64,000 nucleotides of DNA from Methanocella paludicola SANAE (lineage in GTDB: Archaea > Halobacteriota > Methanocellia > Methanocellales > Methanocellaceae). The translations under genes were made by a program, and so were the position numbers. Position 1 is the stretch's first letter, and each line of letters begins with the position of its first letter. The stretch spans positions 2,519,501 to 2,583,500 of the forward strand of contig NC_013665.1 in assembly GCF_000011005.1 (NCBI RefSeq), given 5' to 3'. The notes beneath the pieces were generated by a model, which had not been told where the DNA came from, ran no database searches, and saw only the letters and a list, made by a program, of their open reading frames with translations. This document shows positions 41,033 through 50,310 of the stretch, one piece after another.

Positions 41033-42679
41033 ATGAGGAGCGATACGGTAAAGAAGGGCATCGCCAGGACGCCCCATAGGGCGCTCCTGAAGGCGGTCGG
41101 CGTGACCGACAAGGATTTTGACAGGCCGTTCATCGGCGTGGCCAACGCGTGGAACGACATCGTCCCGGGCCACAAGCACTTACGCGAGCTTGCGGAAAAG
41201 ATCAAGCAGGGCATCCGCGAGGCGGGAGGCGTGCCTTTTGAATTTGGCGTCATCGGCATCTGCGACGGCATCGCCATGGGCCACGAGGGCATGTTCTACT
41301 CGCTCCCGTCCAGGGAGGTCGTGGCCGACTCCATCGAGCTCATGACGGAGTCCCACCGGTTCGACGGCATCGTCATGCTGGGCAGCTGCGACAAGATCGT
41401 CCCGGGCATGCTCATGGCCTCGCTGCGTATCAACATCCCGTGCATCATCGTCACCGGCGGGCCCATGGAGCCCGGGCGGCTCGATGGAAAGGACCTGACC
41501 CTTATTACTTCGTTCGAGGGCGTCGGGAGCGTCGGTGCCGGGAAGATGACCGAGGCAGAGCTGAAGCGCATCGAGGACGCCTGCTGCCCCGGGTGCGGGA
41601 GCTGCCAGGGCCTCTACACTGCCAACACCATGGCCTGCATGACCGAGGCCCTGGGCCTGTCGCTCTCTGGCTGCGCGACCGCCCACGCGACCAGCGCCGC
41701 CAAGTCCCGCATAGCGCTGGAGAGCGGCCGGCGCGTTGTCGAGCTCGTGAATAAGGGCATAAAGCCCCTTGACATCGTATCCCGGGACTCCTTCGTCAAC
41801 GCCATCAGGGTGGACCAGGCCATCGGCGGCTCCACGAACACGGTCCTGCACCTCATGGCCATCGCCATCGAGGGGGGCATCGACCTGAAGCTTGACGACT
41901 TCGACCACATCAGCGGCGAGACCCCTCATATCTGTCACATGGGCCCGGCGGGCCCCTATACCATGAAGGACCTGGACGAGGCGGGCGGCATACCGGCCGT
42001 AATGGGGCGCCTCGAGGGCATGCTCCACGACGTGCCGACGGTCAACGGCACCTCGCTCTTATCCATTGCAAGGGCTGCAAAAGTGCTTAACCCGGAAGTC
42101 ATCCATCCGCTTAGCTCGCCGGTCCATAAGACGGGGGGGATCACGATCATGTACGGCAACCTGGCGCCGGAAGGCGCTGTCGTGAAGAGCGGCGCCGTGA
42201 GCGAGAAGATGCTCAAGTTCAGTGGAAAGGCGAAGGTCTTCGACTCCGAGGACGAGTGCAACGAGGCCATCCTGGCCCGGCGCATCGTGGCAGGCGACGT
42301 GGTCGTCATCAGGTACATCGGGCCGAGGGGAGGCCCGGGCATGCCGGAGATGCTGGGCCCCACGTCGGCCATCGCGGGCATGGGCCTGTCAGAGTCGGTC
42401 GCGCTCATCACCGACGGTCGCTTCTCCGGAGGCACCAGGGGCCCCTGCATAGGCCACGTCACCCCCGAGGCCGCCGACGGCGGCATGATCGGCCTGCTGA
42501 AGGACGGCGACGTCATCGCTATCGACATACCCGGAAAACGGGTTGACGCAAAGCTGTCGCCCGAAGAAATAGAAGCCCGAAAAAGGGCGTTCACGCCCAA
42601 AAAGAAACAGCTGAAAGGCTATCTGGCCCGGTACGCGAGGAACGTCACGAACGCCTCGCTGGGAGGCCTGATCCGCTAG
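41033..42679 (+). CDS. ilvD: Dihydroxy-acid dehydratase
   Basis: IlvD dehydrates dihydroxy acids to the 2-oxo acids of valine, isoleucine and leucine synthesis with an Fe-S cluster. The 548-residue protein has [54 protein letters not shown] and [26 protein letters not shown], the three signature cysteine regions. Start at ATG 41033 with GTGAG 9-13 nt upstream. Single-gene unit. Confidence 0.96.
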   Translation: MRSDTVKKGIARTPHRALLKAVGVTDKDFDRPFIGVANAWNDIVPGHKHLRELAEKIKQGIREAGGVPFEFGVIGICDGIAMGHEGMFYSLPSREVVADSIELMTESHRFDGIVMLGSCDKIVPGMLMASLRINIPCIIVTGGPMEPGRLDGKDLTLITSFEGVGSVGAGKMTEAELKRIEDACCPGCGSCQGLYTANTMACMTEALGLSLSGCATAHATSAAKSRIALESGRRVVELVNKGIKPLDIVSRDSFVNAIRVDQAIGGSTNTVLHLMAIAIEGGIDLKLDDFDHISGETPHICHMGPAGPYTMKDLDEAGGIPAVMGRLEGMLHDVPTVNGTSLLSIARAAKVLNPEVIHPLSSPVHKTGGITIMYGNLAPEGAVVKSGAVSEKMLKFSGKAKVFDSEDECNEAILARRIVAGDVVVIRYIGPRGGPGMPEMLGPTSAIAGMGLSESVALITDGRFSGGTRGPCIGHVTPEAADGGMIGLLKDGDVIAIDIPGKRVDAKLSPEEIEARKRAFTPKKKQLKGYLARYARNVTNASLGGLIR

Positions 42680-42685
42680 GACGGC

Positions 42686-43051
42686 CTAAAGGCCGAGCTC
42701 CTTCGCGACCTCTTCGATATTAAAAATAAGGTCTTTCAGGGAAATGGGCTTCTTTAGAAACCGCTTCGCGCCCGATTCCCTGGCCTCTTTCTCCACTGCC
42801 TCGTCAGCAGAGACGAAAATGATGCCCGTGTCCGGGTAATCGGCCAGTATCTCCCTGGTGGCCTCGACGCCGTTCTTCGTGGGCATCCGGTGATCCATGA
42901 TGATGATCTGCGAGGGGTTCTCGCGGTTCTTTTCCACCGCGTCCGTGCCGTCGTTCGCGACAAAAGTAATTTCATATCCATGCGAAGCGAGGGCTAACTT
43001 ATATAGCCTTTGCAGATCCGGCTCGTCGTCAACGATGGCTACCTTTAACAG
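42686..43051 (-). CDS. Response-regulator receiver protein, apparent CTG start
   Basis: A conventional start (GTG at 42935-42937) would give only 83 residues and lose the first half of the receiver fold. Upstream in the same frame is a complete receiver N-terminus: LKVAIVDDEPDLQRLYKLALASHGYEITFVANDGTDAVEKNREN. It continues to the phospho-acceptor D53 (IIIMDHRMPTKNG), S/T region VSADEA and K in FLKKPISLKD. Between a stop and this region no ATG, GTG or TTG exists. CTG at 43049-43051, preceded by AAGGGAGGGGG, gives a normal 121-residue receiver aligned position for position with the protein at 20007. Either CTG is used or a mutation has occurred. Confidence 0.75.
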   Translation of the reverse strand: MLKVAIVDDEPDLQRLYKLALASHGYEITFVANDGTDAVEKNRENPSQIIIMDHRMPTKNGVEATREILADYPDTGIIFVSADEAVEKEARESGAKRFLKKPISLKDLIFNIEEVAKELGL

Positions 43052-43220
43052 TGTAGGCCCCCTCCCTTACGCGCAATGGGTTCTTTTTCAACTAATGTAA
43101 ATTCGAATATAAATATTCTGCCTAAGACAACGGTTCGCTATTAATGATTCTACATACGGCACGATAGCTTTTGCCGCTTAGAGTTTTTTCTTATGGAATA
43201 TTGAAGCTATGTGCCCCGAG

Positions 43221-43856
43221 TTACGCCCCTAATACTGGAAAAGCGTGGAGCAGCCCGTTCACCATCATTTCCACGGCGATGGTGGCGAGCACGATACCCA
43301 TGATCTTCGTGAGCACGCGGGCCCCGTCCTTCTTTATGGCCCCGTACACCCAGTCGCAGTTTATAACTATTAAAAACGCGGCGGCCATGGCGATCAGTAT
43401 GGCGATCATGATGGAGCCTTTTTCGATAGTAGTTCCCGCCTCGTTCATCAATATCATCACAGTGGCCATGGCGCCCGGCCCGGCAAGAAGCGGCGTGGCC
43501 ATGGGCGTCACCGCGACGGATTCCCTCTCCTCGTCGGGGTCGATCTTCGAGGCAGGGCTGCGGCCCATGAGCATATCGAAGGCGATCGCCAGTAACAACA
43601 AACCGCCCGCGATGCGCAGCGAGTCCAGCGTGACGTTGAGAAGGTCGAAAAGGAACTTTCCGATGAGGGCGAACACGAGCAGGATCGCCGTGGCGATGAC
43701 CACGGACTTCGCGATGGCGTTCCGGCGCTCGACGGCCGTGAACTTCTGCGTGAGCGATATGAACAGGGGCACGTTGCCGAACGGGTTGACGATGACAAAG
43801 ACGCCCACTAACGCATGGATGAAGAGCGTGCCTGTCAGCGCTATGTCGAATGCCAT
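43221..43856 (-). CDS. MarC-family integral membrane protein
   Basis: The 211-residue protein has six hydrophobic helices and the family motif VGVFVIVNPFGNVPLFISLTQ (about 17-37), MATPLLAGPGAMATVMILMNE and a third VIVNCDW-like segment. MarC proteins are conserved membrane proteins of unknown transport function; the once-proposed link to antibiotic resistance is not supported. A strong GC hairpin at 43903-43930 lies in the 117-bp divergent spacer to the DUF2111 gene. Confidence 0.88.
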   Translation of the reverse strand: MAFDIALTGTLFIHALVGVFVIVNPFGNVPLFISLTQKFTAVERRNAIAKSVVIATAILLVFALIGKFLFDLLNVTLDSLRIAGGLLLLAIAFDMLMGRSPASKIDPDEERESVAVTPMATPLLAGPGAMATVMILMNEAGTTIEKGSIMIAILIAMAAAFLIVINCDWVYGAIKKDGARVLTKIMGIVLATIAVEMMVNGLLHAFPVLGA

Positions 43857-43902
43857 CGTTAGCAGAACGATAAGTTACTATTAAAGTTTTTCCGTCGCCT
43901 GC

Positions 43903-43930
43903 GCCCCGGAGGCAGCGGGGGCTCCGGGGC
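43903..43930. other. 9-bp GC hairpin between divergent promoters
   Basis: GCCCCGGAG and CTCCGGGGC form a perfect 9-bp stem with a 10-nt loop, upstream of TATA-like elements on both sides (near 43885 for marC, near 43940 for DUF2111). It is unlikely to be a terminator because neither gene ends here. Role unknown. Confidence 0.4.
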
Positions 43931-43973
43931 CCCGAGATAAAAGTTTTATTTTCCGGCGGCAGTAACTCTAATC

Positions 43974-44348
43974 ATGAATCGTATCTGTATTTCTGAAGAC
44001 TCATCCGCCGACGACCTCGTGGAAGTCGCCATGTGCGTCCACCGCCTGTTCGGCCTCCCAGTCACCGCCCGCAGCAAGAACAGGCCGGGGGTCCGCATCG
44101 AGGACGGCCGCGTCGTGTCGAAGTCCCATACCGGCCCCGTGCTTGAGCGGGTCATTGCCGAGAATAGGGTGATCCAGGAGCGCCCGGCTTCGGGAGTCTA
44201 CGAGGGCATTCCCGTCATCGTGGCGCCCGTCGACGTGGGAGGTAAGGCCGTGGCGGCCATCGGCGTGGTGGACGTGACCGGCTCGCTCGACCTCAAGTCG
44301 CTCATGGACCAGTACTCCAGCCTGCAGAAGCAGGTCGGTGACCGTTAA
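43974..44348 (+). CDS. DUF2111 family protein
   Basis: The 124-residue protein begins MNRICISEDSSADDLVEVAMCVHRLFGLPVTARSKNRPGVRIEDG and matches the DUF2111 family, largely restricted to methanogens. The second half, GIPVIVAPVDVGGKAVAAIGVVDVTGSLDL, has the look of a ligand-binding GAF/PAS-like sheet. Function is unknown. It precedes a MoaD-like gene by 40 nt. Confidence 0.75.
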   Translation: MNRICISEDSSADDLVEVAMCVHRLFGLPVTARSKNRPGVRIEDGRVVSKSHTGPVLERVIAENRVIQERPASGVYEGIPVIVAPVDVGGKAVAAIGVVDVTGSLDLKSLMDQYSSLQKQVGDR

Positions 44349-44388
44349 TAAGATTTATATCCTGACGTCGCCATTGAGGTTTACAGCC

Positions 44389-44652
44389 ATGAAGATCAAC
44401 GTTAGACTTTTTGCTAATTTCCGTGAGGCCGTGGGCAAGAAGGACCTGTCTTTATCCCTGAATGGCGATACCGTCATGGCCGCCGTCCTCGGCCTGATCG
44501 CCCTCTATCCCGCCCTGGGGCCTCTGATGCTGCACGACGGGGGCCTGAAGCCCTACGTGAACGTCCTCGTCAACGGTAAAAAGGCCGGGACCACGGATAA
44601 GATAAAAGAGGGCGACGAGCTGGCCATCTTCCCGCCCGTGTCAGGCGGCTAG
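44389..44652 (+). CDS. MoaD/ThiS-like ubiquitin-fold sulfur carrier
   Basis: The 87-residue protein MKINVRLFANFREAVGKKDLSLSLNG... has the ubiquitin-like fold and ends in PPVSGG, the C-terminal Gly-Gly that is adenylated by an E1-like enzyme. Such proteins serve as sulfur carrier for molybdopterin/tungstopterin or as SAMP protein modifier in archaea. ATG 44389 has GAGGT eight nt upstream; the longer ORF into DUF2111 is rejected. It lies next to DUF2111 and rpiA. Confidence 0.88.
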   Translation: MKINVRLFANFREAVGKKDLSLSLNGDTVMAAVLGLIALYPALGPLMLHDGGLKPYVNVLVNGKKAGTTDKIKEGDELAIFPPVSGG

Positions 44653-44695
44653 AAACCGTAAGCTATTTTCTTTTTCCACGCTTTTACGTACTTGT

Positions 44696-45388
44696 ATGAA
44701 GGACCATTCGGGCAGCGACCTTGCGAGGAAGAACGCCGCCGTAAAGGCGTGCGAGCTGGTGGAGGACGGGATGGCGGTGGGCCTGGGGACGGGCTCCACG
44801 ACGGCCTACGCGATCAGAGAGCTGGGCAGGCGTGTGGACGAGGGCCTTGACATCGTGGGCGTTCCGACTTCGTACGCGTCCGAGGCGCTGGCCATCGAGT
44901 GCAACATTCCGCTTTCGACGCTCGCCGAGTGCCCGGAGCTGGACATCGATATCGATGGCGCCGACCAGGTGGATTCCTCATTGAACGTCATCAAGGGCGG
45001 CGGGGCAGCCCACACGAAGGAAAAGATCGTCTCATGCTCTTCGAAGATGTTCGCCGTTGTCATCGACGGCAACAAGCTGAAGGACGTCCTCAACCGGGGC
45101 GTGCCCATCGAAGTGTTACCGTACGCCCGCAGGCTCGTCGAGAAGAAGATCGCCGGCCTGGGCGGCAAATGCACGGTCAGGACGGGCTCCGGTAAAGATG
45201 GCCCTACTATCTCCGATAACGGCAACTTCATCATGGACTGCGACTTCGGCGTTATTAATAAACCGGCGGCGCTGGCGGAAGCGCTGGCGCAGATACCGGG
45301 CCTGGTCGAGCACGGCATTTTCACCAACGCCGACTTCGTGTACGTGGGATACGAGGACAGGGTCGAGCGCCTGGAAAGGAAAAAATAA
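44696..45388 (+). CDS. rpiA: Ribose-5-phosphate isomerase A
   Basis: RpiA interconverts ribose-5-phosphate and ribulose-5-phosphate. The 230-residue protein shows GMAVGLGTGSTTAYAIRELG (about 24-43), DIDGADQVDSSLNVIKGGGAAHTKEKIV (about 84-111) and KIAGLGGKCTVRTGSGKDGPTISDNGNFIMDCDFG. All are family signatures, with the catalytic Asp, Glu and Lys in the middle segment. It supplies ribose for nucleotide synthesis and, in methanogens, links to the RuMP-type pathway. Confidence 0.95.
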   Translation: MKDHSGSDLARKNAAVKACELVEDGMAVGLGTGSTTAYAIRELGRRVDEGLDIVGVPTSYASEALAIECNIPLSTLAECPELDIDIDGADQVDSSLNVIKGGGAAHTKEKIVSCSSKMFAVVIDGNKLKDVLNRGVPIEVLPYARRLVEKKIAGLGGKCTVRTGSGKDGPTISDNGNFIMDCDFGVINKPAALAEALAQIPGLVEHGIFTNADFVYVGYEDRVERLERKK

Positions 45389-45449
45389 CGGAAACGAAAC
45401 CGCAAAAGTTATATCATTTGATATGCTCTTTAGAATGCCAAATCGTGAT

Positions 45450-45554
45450 GTCGGAGTGGCCTAGTCTGGTTAGGGCGTCGGACTCATAGGGTATTGTAGT
45501 AATGCCATAACCTGAGACATCCGGAGGTCGGGGGTTCGGATCCCCCCTCCGACA
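45450..45554 (+). tRNA. tRNA-Met (CAT), with a 30-nt intron at 37/38
   Basis: Acceptor stem GTCGGAG (45450-45456) pairs perfectly with CTCCGAC (45547-45553), discriminator A554. D-stem GCC/GGC, anticodon stem TCGGA (45478-45482) with TCCGG (45520-45524), T-arm GGGGG-TTCGGAT-CCCCC (45530-45546). Anticodon CAT at 45485-45487. The intron is 45489-45518. It is bounded by a bulge-helix-bulge: CTCA pairs with TGAG, 3-nt bulges TAG and ACA, and the expected cuts leave 30 nt. CCA is not encoded. G1-C72 argues against an initiator; elongator tRNA-Met is likeliest, although tRNA-Ile with modified CAT is not excluded. Confidence 0.93.
45489..45518 (+). other. tRNA-Met intron
   Basis: Thirty nucleotides, from GGGTATT to GAGAC, between positions 37 and 38 of the tRNA. 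Predicted splice sites lie in the two 3-nt bulges flanking the CTCA/TGAG helix, the canonical bulge-helix-bulge substrate of the archaeal tRNA endonuclease. Confidence 0.85.
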
Positions 45555-45629
45555 CTACTATTTATCGCCTATTATTCGTTTTCTGCCTTCGACAAGCTAC
45601 ATATATCGACCGGGCGAACATGTCACTAA

Positions 45630-47054
45630 ATGGTATTTCCTCTCATCGCCGAGCTCTTCCGCACGAAAAGCGTCGACCAGCTTAAGGAGACGGCAGAAAA
45701 GAGGGGCCTGAAGAAGGCGCTCGGCCCTCTCGACATTACTCTCATGGGCATCGGCGCCATCATCGGCGCCGGCATCTTTGTTTTGACCGGGGTGGCGGCC
45801 GCGAACTATGCCGGGCCTGGCATCGTTCTTTCGTTCATCATCAGCGCCTTCGCCTGCGTCCTGGTCGCTCTCATCTACTCGGAGCTGGCCTCGATGGTGC
45901 CTGTGGCCGGGAGCACGTATACTTACACGTACGCCGCTTTGGGCGAAGTCGTCGCCTGGGTCGTCGGCTGGGACCTCATACTGGAGTACTTTTTCGCCGT
46001 GTGCATGGTGTCCTCGGGCTGGTCGGGCTACATGGTAGGTATTTTTCGGTCGGCCGGCATAGCGCTCCCGCAGTACCTGGCCGCGTCACCGGATGCCGGG
46101 GGATTGATCAACGTTCCAGCCATGTTCATACCCCTGCTTATCGGGTTCCTGCTGATTCGCGGCACAAAGGAAAGCGCTACAGTCAATCGCATCATCGTAT
46201 TTGTAAAGCTGGCCGTGATTTTCATCTTCATCGTCCTCGCCGTGCCGAAGGTGGATCCGGCGAACTGGACGCCATTCCTTCCATACGGGTTCCAGGGGGT
46301 GATGGCGGGAGCAGCCATCATATTCACAGCATTCTTAGGGTTCGACGCCATGTCCACTACCGCCGAGGAAAGTGGCAACCCCGGCCGGGACCTGCCCATA
46401 GGCATCATCGGCTCGCTACTCATTTGTACGGCCCTCTACGTGGCGGTATCAGGATTGCTCACGGGCCTCGTGCCCTATACGGAGCTGAACAACCCAGAGC
46501 CCGTGGCATACGCGCTGTCGGCGGTCGGCTACAGGCTGGGCTCGGCCATCGTGGCCGTCGGAGCCATTGCGGGCATCACCACAGTCCTCCTGGTCATGAT
46601 GTATGGCCAGACCCGCATCGTGTTCGCCATGTCCCGGGACGGGTTCCTGCCCGACTGGGTCGGCAGGCTCCACCCGAAGTACGGCACCCCCTACATGGTC
46701 ACGGCCGTATCGGCTGGCGCTGCCGCCATCGTGGCCGGCCTGGTGCCCATCCGGATCCTCGCAGAGCTGGTCAACATCGGCACGCTCTTCGCCTTTATCC
46801 TCTCCGCCATTGGCGTGTTCATATTGCGCTATAAGCTGCCCGACCTGCCCAGGCCATTCAAGGCCCCGGCCATACACATCGTGGCACCCCTGGCGGTCAT
46901 CATGTGCGCGGTGCTCATGCTAATGCTCCCATTGGCGACCTGGGTACGGTTCCTGCTCTGGTTCAGCTTCGGGCTTATCATTTATTTCGGGTACGGCTAC
47001 AGGCACAGCCGGCTGAGTAAGGAAAAAGCAGTAGAATTAGTAAGTAAGAAATAG
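45630..47054 (+). CDS. APC-superfamily amino-acid permease
   Basis: The 474-residue protein has about 12 transmembrane helices. The N-terminal LGPLDITLMGIGAIIGAGIFVLTGVAAANYAGPGIVLSF (about 31-70) is the signature of cationic amino-acid transporters of the APC family. LGFDAMSTTAEESGNPGRDLPIGIIGSLL is at about 230-258. It would import amino acids. The substrate cannot be told. A stand-alone gene with a long AT-rich region after it (47055-47347) that contains only the por promoter region. Confidence 0.88.
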   Translation: MVFPLIAELFRTKSVDQLKETAEKRGLKKALGPLDITLMGIGAIIGAGIFVLTGVAAANYAGPGIVLSFIISAFACVLVALIYSELASMVPVAGSTYTYTYAALGEVVAWVVGWDLILEYFFAVCMVSSGWSGYMVGIFRSAGIALPQYLAASPDAGGLINVPAMFIPLLIGFLLIRGTKESATVNRIIVFVKLAVIFIFIVLAVPKVDPANWTPFLPYGFQGVMAGAAIIFTAFLGFDAMSTTAEESGNPGRDLPIGIIGSLLICTALYVAVSGLLTGLVPYTELNNPEPVAYALSAVGYRLGSAIVAVGAIAGITTVLLVMMYGQTRIVFAMSRDGFLPDWVGRLHPKYGTPYMVTAVSAGAAAIVAGLVPIRILAELVNIGTLFAFILSAIGVFILRYKLPDLPRPFKAPAIHIVAPLAVIMCAVLMLMLPLATWVRFLLWFSFGLIIYFGYGYRHSRLSKEKAVELVSKK

Positions 47055-47347
47055 AACAAATTAGCATCGCTAACCCCTATATTAATCGTCATTTGACGAA
47101 CGCAGGCCACTATGATGCCCATTATGTTACATGATGCCCCGGTTCGCTTTTAGAGAAGAAAAAAACACAGCGTCAAGCTAATTATGGCCTATTATTTTTT
47201 TATACCTATATAATAGATTAGACAAAAAAGCACCTAAAATGGCCACATGACTGTCGATTATCTCACAAGGCTTATTTAGGCGTAGAGATATTCTACATGT
47301 AAAATCATTAAGAACTTTCATATATGGTTACATACGGAGGACGGAAG

Positions 47348-47887
47348 TTGAAAGAAATACGAATACACGGGCGAGGCGGCCAGGGATCCGTCACTGCGGC
47401 CGAGCTCATCGCGGTCGCCGCGTTCGAGGACGGCAAGTGGAGCCAGGCCTTCCCCTACTTCGGGACGGAGAGGCGAGGCGCCCCCGTGACAGCGTTCGCG
47501 CGGATATCGGATAAAAAGATACGGGTCAGAAGCCAGATCTACGAGCCGGACTATGTCATCGTGCAGGACCCTTCCTTGTTGCCGGGCGTCGACGTGGCCA
47601 GCGGCATGAAGAAGGACGGCCTCGTCATCATCAACACCGAGATGGCGCCGGAGGACCTGAAGCTGAACACCCCGGCCAAGGTCAAAACCATCGACGCCAC
47701 CACGATCGCCATCAGCATCATCGGCAAGCCCATCGTGAACACGGCGCTGCTGGGCGCGTTCGCGGGCGCGACGGGCCAGATCAGGCTGGAGTCGGTCAAC
47801 AAGGCCATCAAGGACCGCTTCCCGGGCAAGGTCGGCGAGAAGAACGTCGAGGCCGTCAAGAAGGCCTACGAGCTCATGAGCAGGTGA
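47348..47887 (+). CDS. porC: Pyruvate:ferredoxin oxidoreductase gamma subunit
   Basis: Gamma subunit of the enzyme that interconverts pyruvate, CoA and oxidised ferredoxin with acetyl-CoA and CO2. The 179-residue protein begins (M)[49 protein letters not shown], the POR gamma signature. The TTG at 47348 with GGAGG 7 nt upstream is chosen over the ATG at 47324, which has no ribosome site and places GGAGG inside the gene. First gene of the por operon, followed by delta 4 nt later. Confidence 0.92.
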   Translation: MKEIRIHGRGGQGSVTAAELIAVAAFEDGKWSQAFPYFGTERRGAPVTAFARISDKKIRVRSQIYEPDYVIVQDPSLLPGVDVASGMKKDGLVIINTEMAPEDLKLNTPAKVKTIDATTIAISIIGKPIVNTALLGAFAGATGQIRLESVNKAIKDRFPGKVGEKNVEAVKKAYELMSR

Positions 47888-47891
47888 GAAG

Positions 47892-48176
47892 ATGGCCAGG
47901 AAAGAAAAGCTAACCATCGGCCTCGTGGGAAAGCCCGGAAGCACACTTACGTATCACACGGGCGGCTGGAGGACCTTCAGGGCCGTAATAAGCCACGAGA
48001 AGTGCATCGGCTGCAAGCGCTGTGCCGATTCCTGCCCCGACGGGGCGCCGTACGAGTGCGCCCACGACGGCAAGAAAAAGAAGTTCTGTATCGATTATGA
48101 TTATTGTAAGGGCTGCGGCATCTGCGCCTACGAGTGCCCCGTGGATGCCATCAACATGGAAAAGGAGGAAAAGTAA
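47892..48176 (+). CDS. porD: Pyruvate:ferredoxin oxidoreductase delta subunit (2x4Fe-4S)
   Basis: The 94-residue ferredoxin-like subunit passes electrons from the TPP centre to external ferredoxin. Two cluster motifs, CIGCKRCADSCP and CKGCGICAYECP, are intact. Start 4 nt after porC; its TAA overlaps the porA ATG by one base. The order gamma-delta-alpha-beta is typical of archaea. Confidence 0.93.
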   Translation: MARKEKLTIGLVGKPGSTLTYHTGGWRTFRAVISHEKCIGCKRCADSCPDGAPYECAHDGKKKKFCIDYDYCKGCGICAYECPVDAINMEKEEK

Positions 48177-49372
48177 TGGCCCGCATGCATGTCGTCGAGG
48201 GCTCCATGGCAGTGGCCGAGGCCGCTAAGGCCTGCCGGCCGGCCGTGGTGTCCGCTTACCCGATCACCCCCCAGACGCACATCGTCGAGGACATATCCCA
48301 GATGATAGCGGACGGGGACCTTCAGAATTGCGAGTACGTGAGGACCGAGAGCGAGTTCAGCGCCGCGTCCATGGTACAGGGCGCGGAGGCCGCCGGAGCC
48401 AGGACATTTAGCGCCACGTCGAGCCAGGGCGCCGTGCTCATGTACGAGGTGCTGTTCTCGATAGCGGGCATGCGCCTGCCCTGCGTCATCGTGATGGCGA
48501 ACCGCTCCGTGTCGTCGCCCATCTCAATATGGAACGACCACCAGGACGCCATATCCGCCAGGGATAACGGCTGGATACAGCTCTGGGCGGAGGACGCGCA
48601 GGAGGCCGCGGACCTGGTCATCCAGGCCTACAAGATCGGCGAGGACCACCGTATACTGCTGCCGGTCATGGTCAACATGGACGGCTTCTCGCTCACGCAC
48701 GTCTACGAGCCGGTCGAAGAATACGACCAGAAGATGGTGGACGAGTTCCTTCCCCCGTATAAGCCGCTGTACGCGCTGGACCCGAAGAATCCCATATCGA
48801 TGGGCACGCTGGCGCAACCCGAGGTCTATACCGAGGCCCGGTACATGGTGCACAATGCCCAGCTCCGCGCTAAAGAAGTGATCGAGGACGTCGCGAAGGA
48901 GTTCGGCCAAATGTTCGGGCGGTACTATGGCGGCCTTATTGACACCTACAGGATGGAGGACGCGGAAGTCGTGCTCGTCGCGATGGGCTCCATTATCGGC
49001 ACGATGAAGGACGCCGTTGACGAGATGCGGGATGTGGGGATGAAGGTCGGCATCGTGAAGGTGCGGTCCTACCGGCCGTTCCCGGTCGAGGCCCTGCGTG
49101 CCGCTCTCAAGGACGTGAAGTGCATCTGCGTCATCGACAGGGACATCTCCATGGGAATGGAGGGGGCGCTTTTTACGGATCTGCGCGCCGGCCTCTATGC
49201 AAAGTCCAGCGCCGAGGTGCTCGGCTTCATCGCGGGCATGGGCGGCAGGGACATCACCATCCAGGACTTCAAGAACATGGCGAACAAGGGCTTTGCAAAG
49301 CTCAAAGGCGAGAAGGTGTCGGAGATGGAATGGTACAACCTTGACGTCGACATACTCCCGGAGGGGATATAA
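48176..49372 (+). CDS. porA: Pyruvate:ferredoxin oxidoreductase alpha subunit
   Basis: The 398-residue alpha subunit starts MARMHVVEGSMAVAEAAKACRPAVVSAYPITPQTHIVEDISQMIADGDLQNCEYVRTESEFSAASMVQGAEAAGARTFSATSSQG. YPITPQTHIVE is typical of pyruvate-type enzymes, distinguishing it from 2-oxoglutarate and 2-oxoisovalerate paralogues. AAGGAGG lies 6-12 nt before the ATG 48176; an upstream ATG at 48134 inside porD is rejected. Confidence 0.94.
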   Translation: MARMHVVEGSMAVAEAAKACRPAVVSAYPITPQTHIVEDISQMIADGDLQNCEYVRTESEFSAASMVQGAEAAGARTFSATSSQGAVLMYEVLFSIAGMRLPCVIVMANRSVSSPISIWNDHQDAISARDNGWIQLWAEDAQEAADLVIQAYKIGEDHRILLPVMVNMDGFSLTHVYEPVEEYDQKMVDEFLPPYKPLYALDPKNPISMGTLAQPEVYTEARYMVHNAQLRAKEVIEDVAKEFGQMFGRYYGGLIDTYRMEDAEVVLVAMGSIIGTMKDAVDEMRDVGMKVGIVKVRSYRPFPVEALRAALKDVKCICVIDRDISMGMEGALFTDLRAGLYAKSSAEVLGFIAGMGGRDITIQDFKNMANKGFAKLKGEKVSEMEWYNLDVDILPEGI

Positions 49373-50296
49373 ATGGCGGCACTGGAGGACCTGTTCGCGT
49401 CGGGCCACAGGGCCTGCGCGGGCTGCGGGTGCGCGCTGACGCTGAAGACGCTCATGCACGTCGTGGGCCCTAACGTCATCATCGCGAACGCCACGGGCTG
49501 CATGGAGGTCATCGCCTCCCCGTACCCGGAGACCGCGTGGAAGGTGCCCTGGATCCACTCTCTCTTTGAGAACGCGGCGCCGGTCGCCGCGGGCATCGAG
49601 GCCGGGCTGAAGGCCACGGGCCGGAAGAACGACACCAAGGTCATCGCCATCGGCGGCGACGGGGCCACGTTCGACATCGGCTTCGGCTTCCTGTCGGGCG
49701 TCATGGAGAGGGGCCACGACATTCTTTACTTATGCTACGATAACGAGGCGTACATGAACACGGGCATCCAGCGCAGCGGCTCCACGCCGTACGATGCCTC
49801 GACTACGACCACGCCCTCGGGTAAGATATCCTTCGGCAACCAGAGGCCCAAGAAGAACATGCCGGCCATCATGGCGGCCCACGGCGTGCCCTACGTGGCG
49901 GTCACCTCGATAGGCTATCCGGCGGACTTCACCAAAAAAATAAGAAAAGCGTTATCCATCGAGGGGCCAAAGTATATTCAGGTACACGCGACCTGCACGC
50001 CCGGCTGGGGCGTCGACAGCGCCCAGTCCATCGAGATCCTGAGGCTCGCCGTCGAGACGGCGATGTACCCATTATTCGAGTACGAGAACGGCGAGGTCAC
50101 CAGCGTGCACAAGATCAAGGACAGAAAGCCAGTCCGGGAGTACCTGGAAAAGCAGAAGCGGTTCTCGCACCTCTTCAAGATGCCGGGCGGCGATAAGGAG
50201 ATCGAGAAGATCCAGCAGCTCGCCGACGCGAACGCCGCCAGGTTCGGGCTTGACGTCAAGCCGAAGGCGCCGCAGGGGGCCGCTCCCGAAAAATAG
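49373..50296 (+). CDS. porB: Pyruvate:ferredoxin oxidoreductase beta subunit
   Basis: The TPP-binding beta subunit, 307 residues. It has [21 protein letters not shown] (cluster-linked cysteines), [46 protein letters not shown], and the TPP motif [43 protein letters not shown]. Start abuts porA. With porC, porD and porA it completes the enzyme, which serves acetyl-CoA and pyruvate conversion in an autotrophic methanogen. Confidence 0.94.
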   Translation: MAALEDLFASGHRACAGCGCALTLKTLMHVVGPNVIIANATGCMEVIASPYPETAWKVPWIHSLFENAAPVAAGIEAGLKATGRKNDTKVIAIGGDGATFDIGFGFLSGVMERGHDILYLCYDNEAYMNTGIQRSGSTPYDASTTTTPSGKISFGNQRPKKNMPAIMAAHGVPYVAVTSIGYPADFTKKIRKALSIEGPKYIQVHATCTPGWGVDSAQSIEILRLAVETAMYPLFEYENGEVTSVHKIKDRKPVREYLEKQKRFSHLFKMPGGDKEIEKIQQLADANAARFGLDVKPKAPQGAAPEK

Positions 50297-50310
50297 GCAG
50301 GAGTAACATA

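Noticed and set aside
48524-49717. 397-residue ORF antisense to porA/porB
   Set aside because: A GC-rich shadow of porA and porB; the His/Asp/Val-rich, Lys-poor composition is typical of antisense frames here. The same applies to 3938-4759, 13984-15012, 17917-18882, 51768-52571 and 59866-60636.
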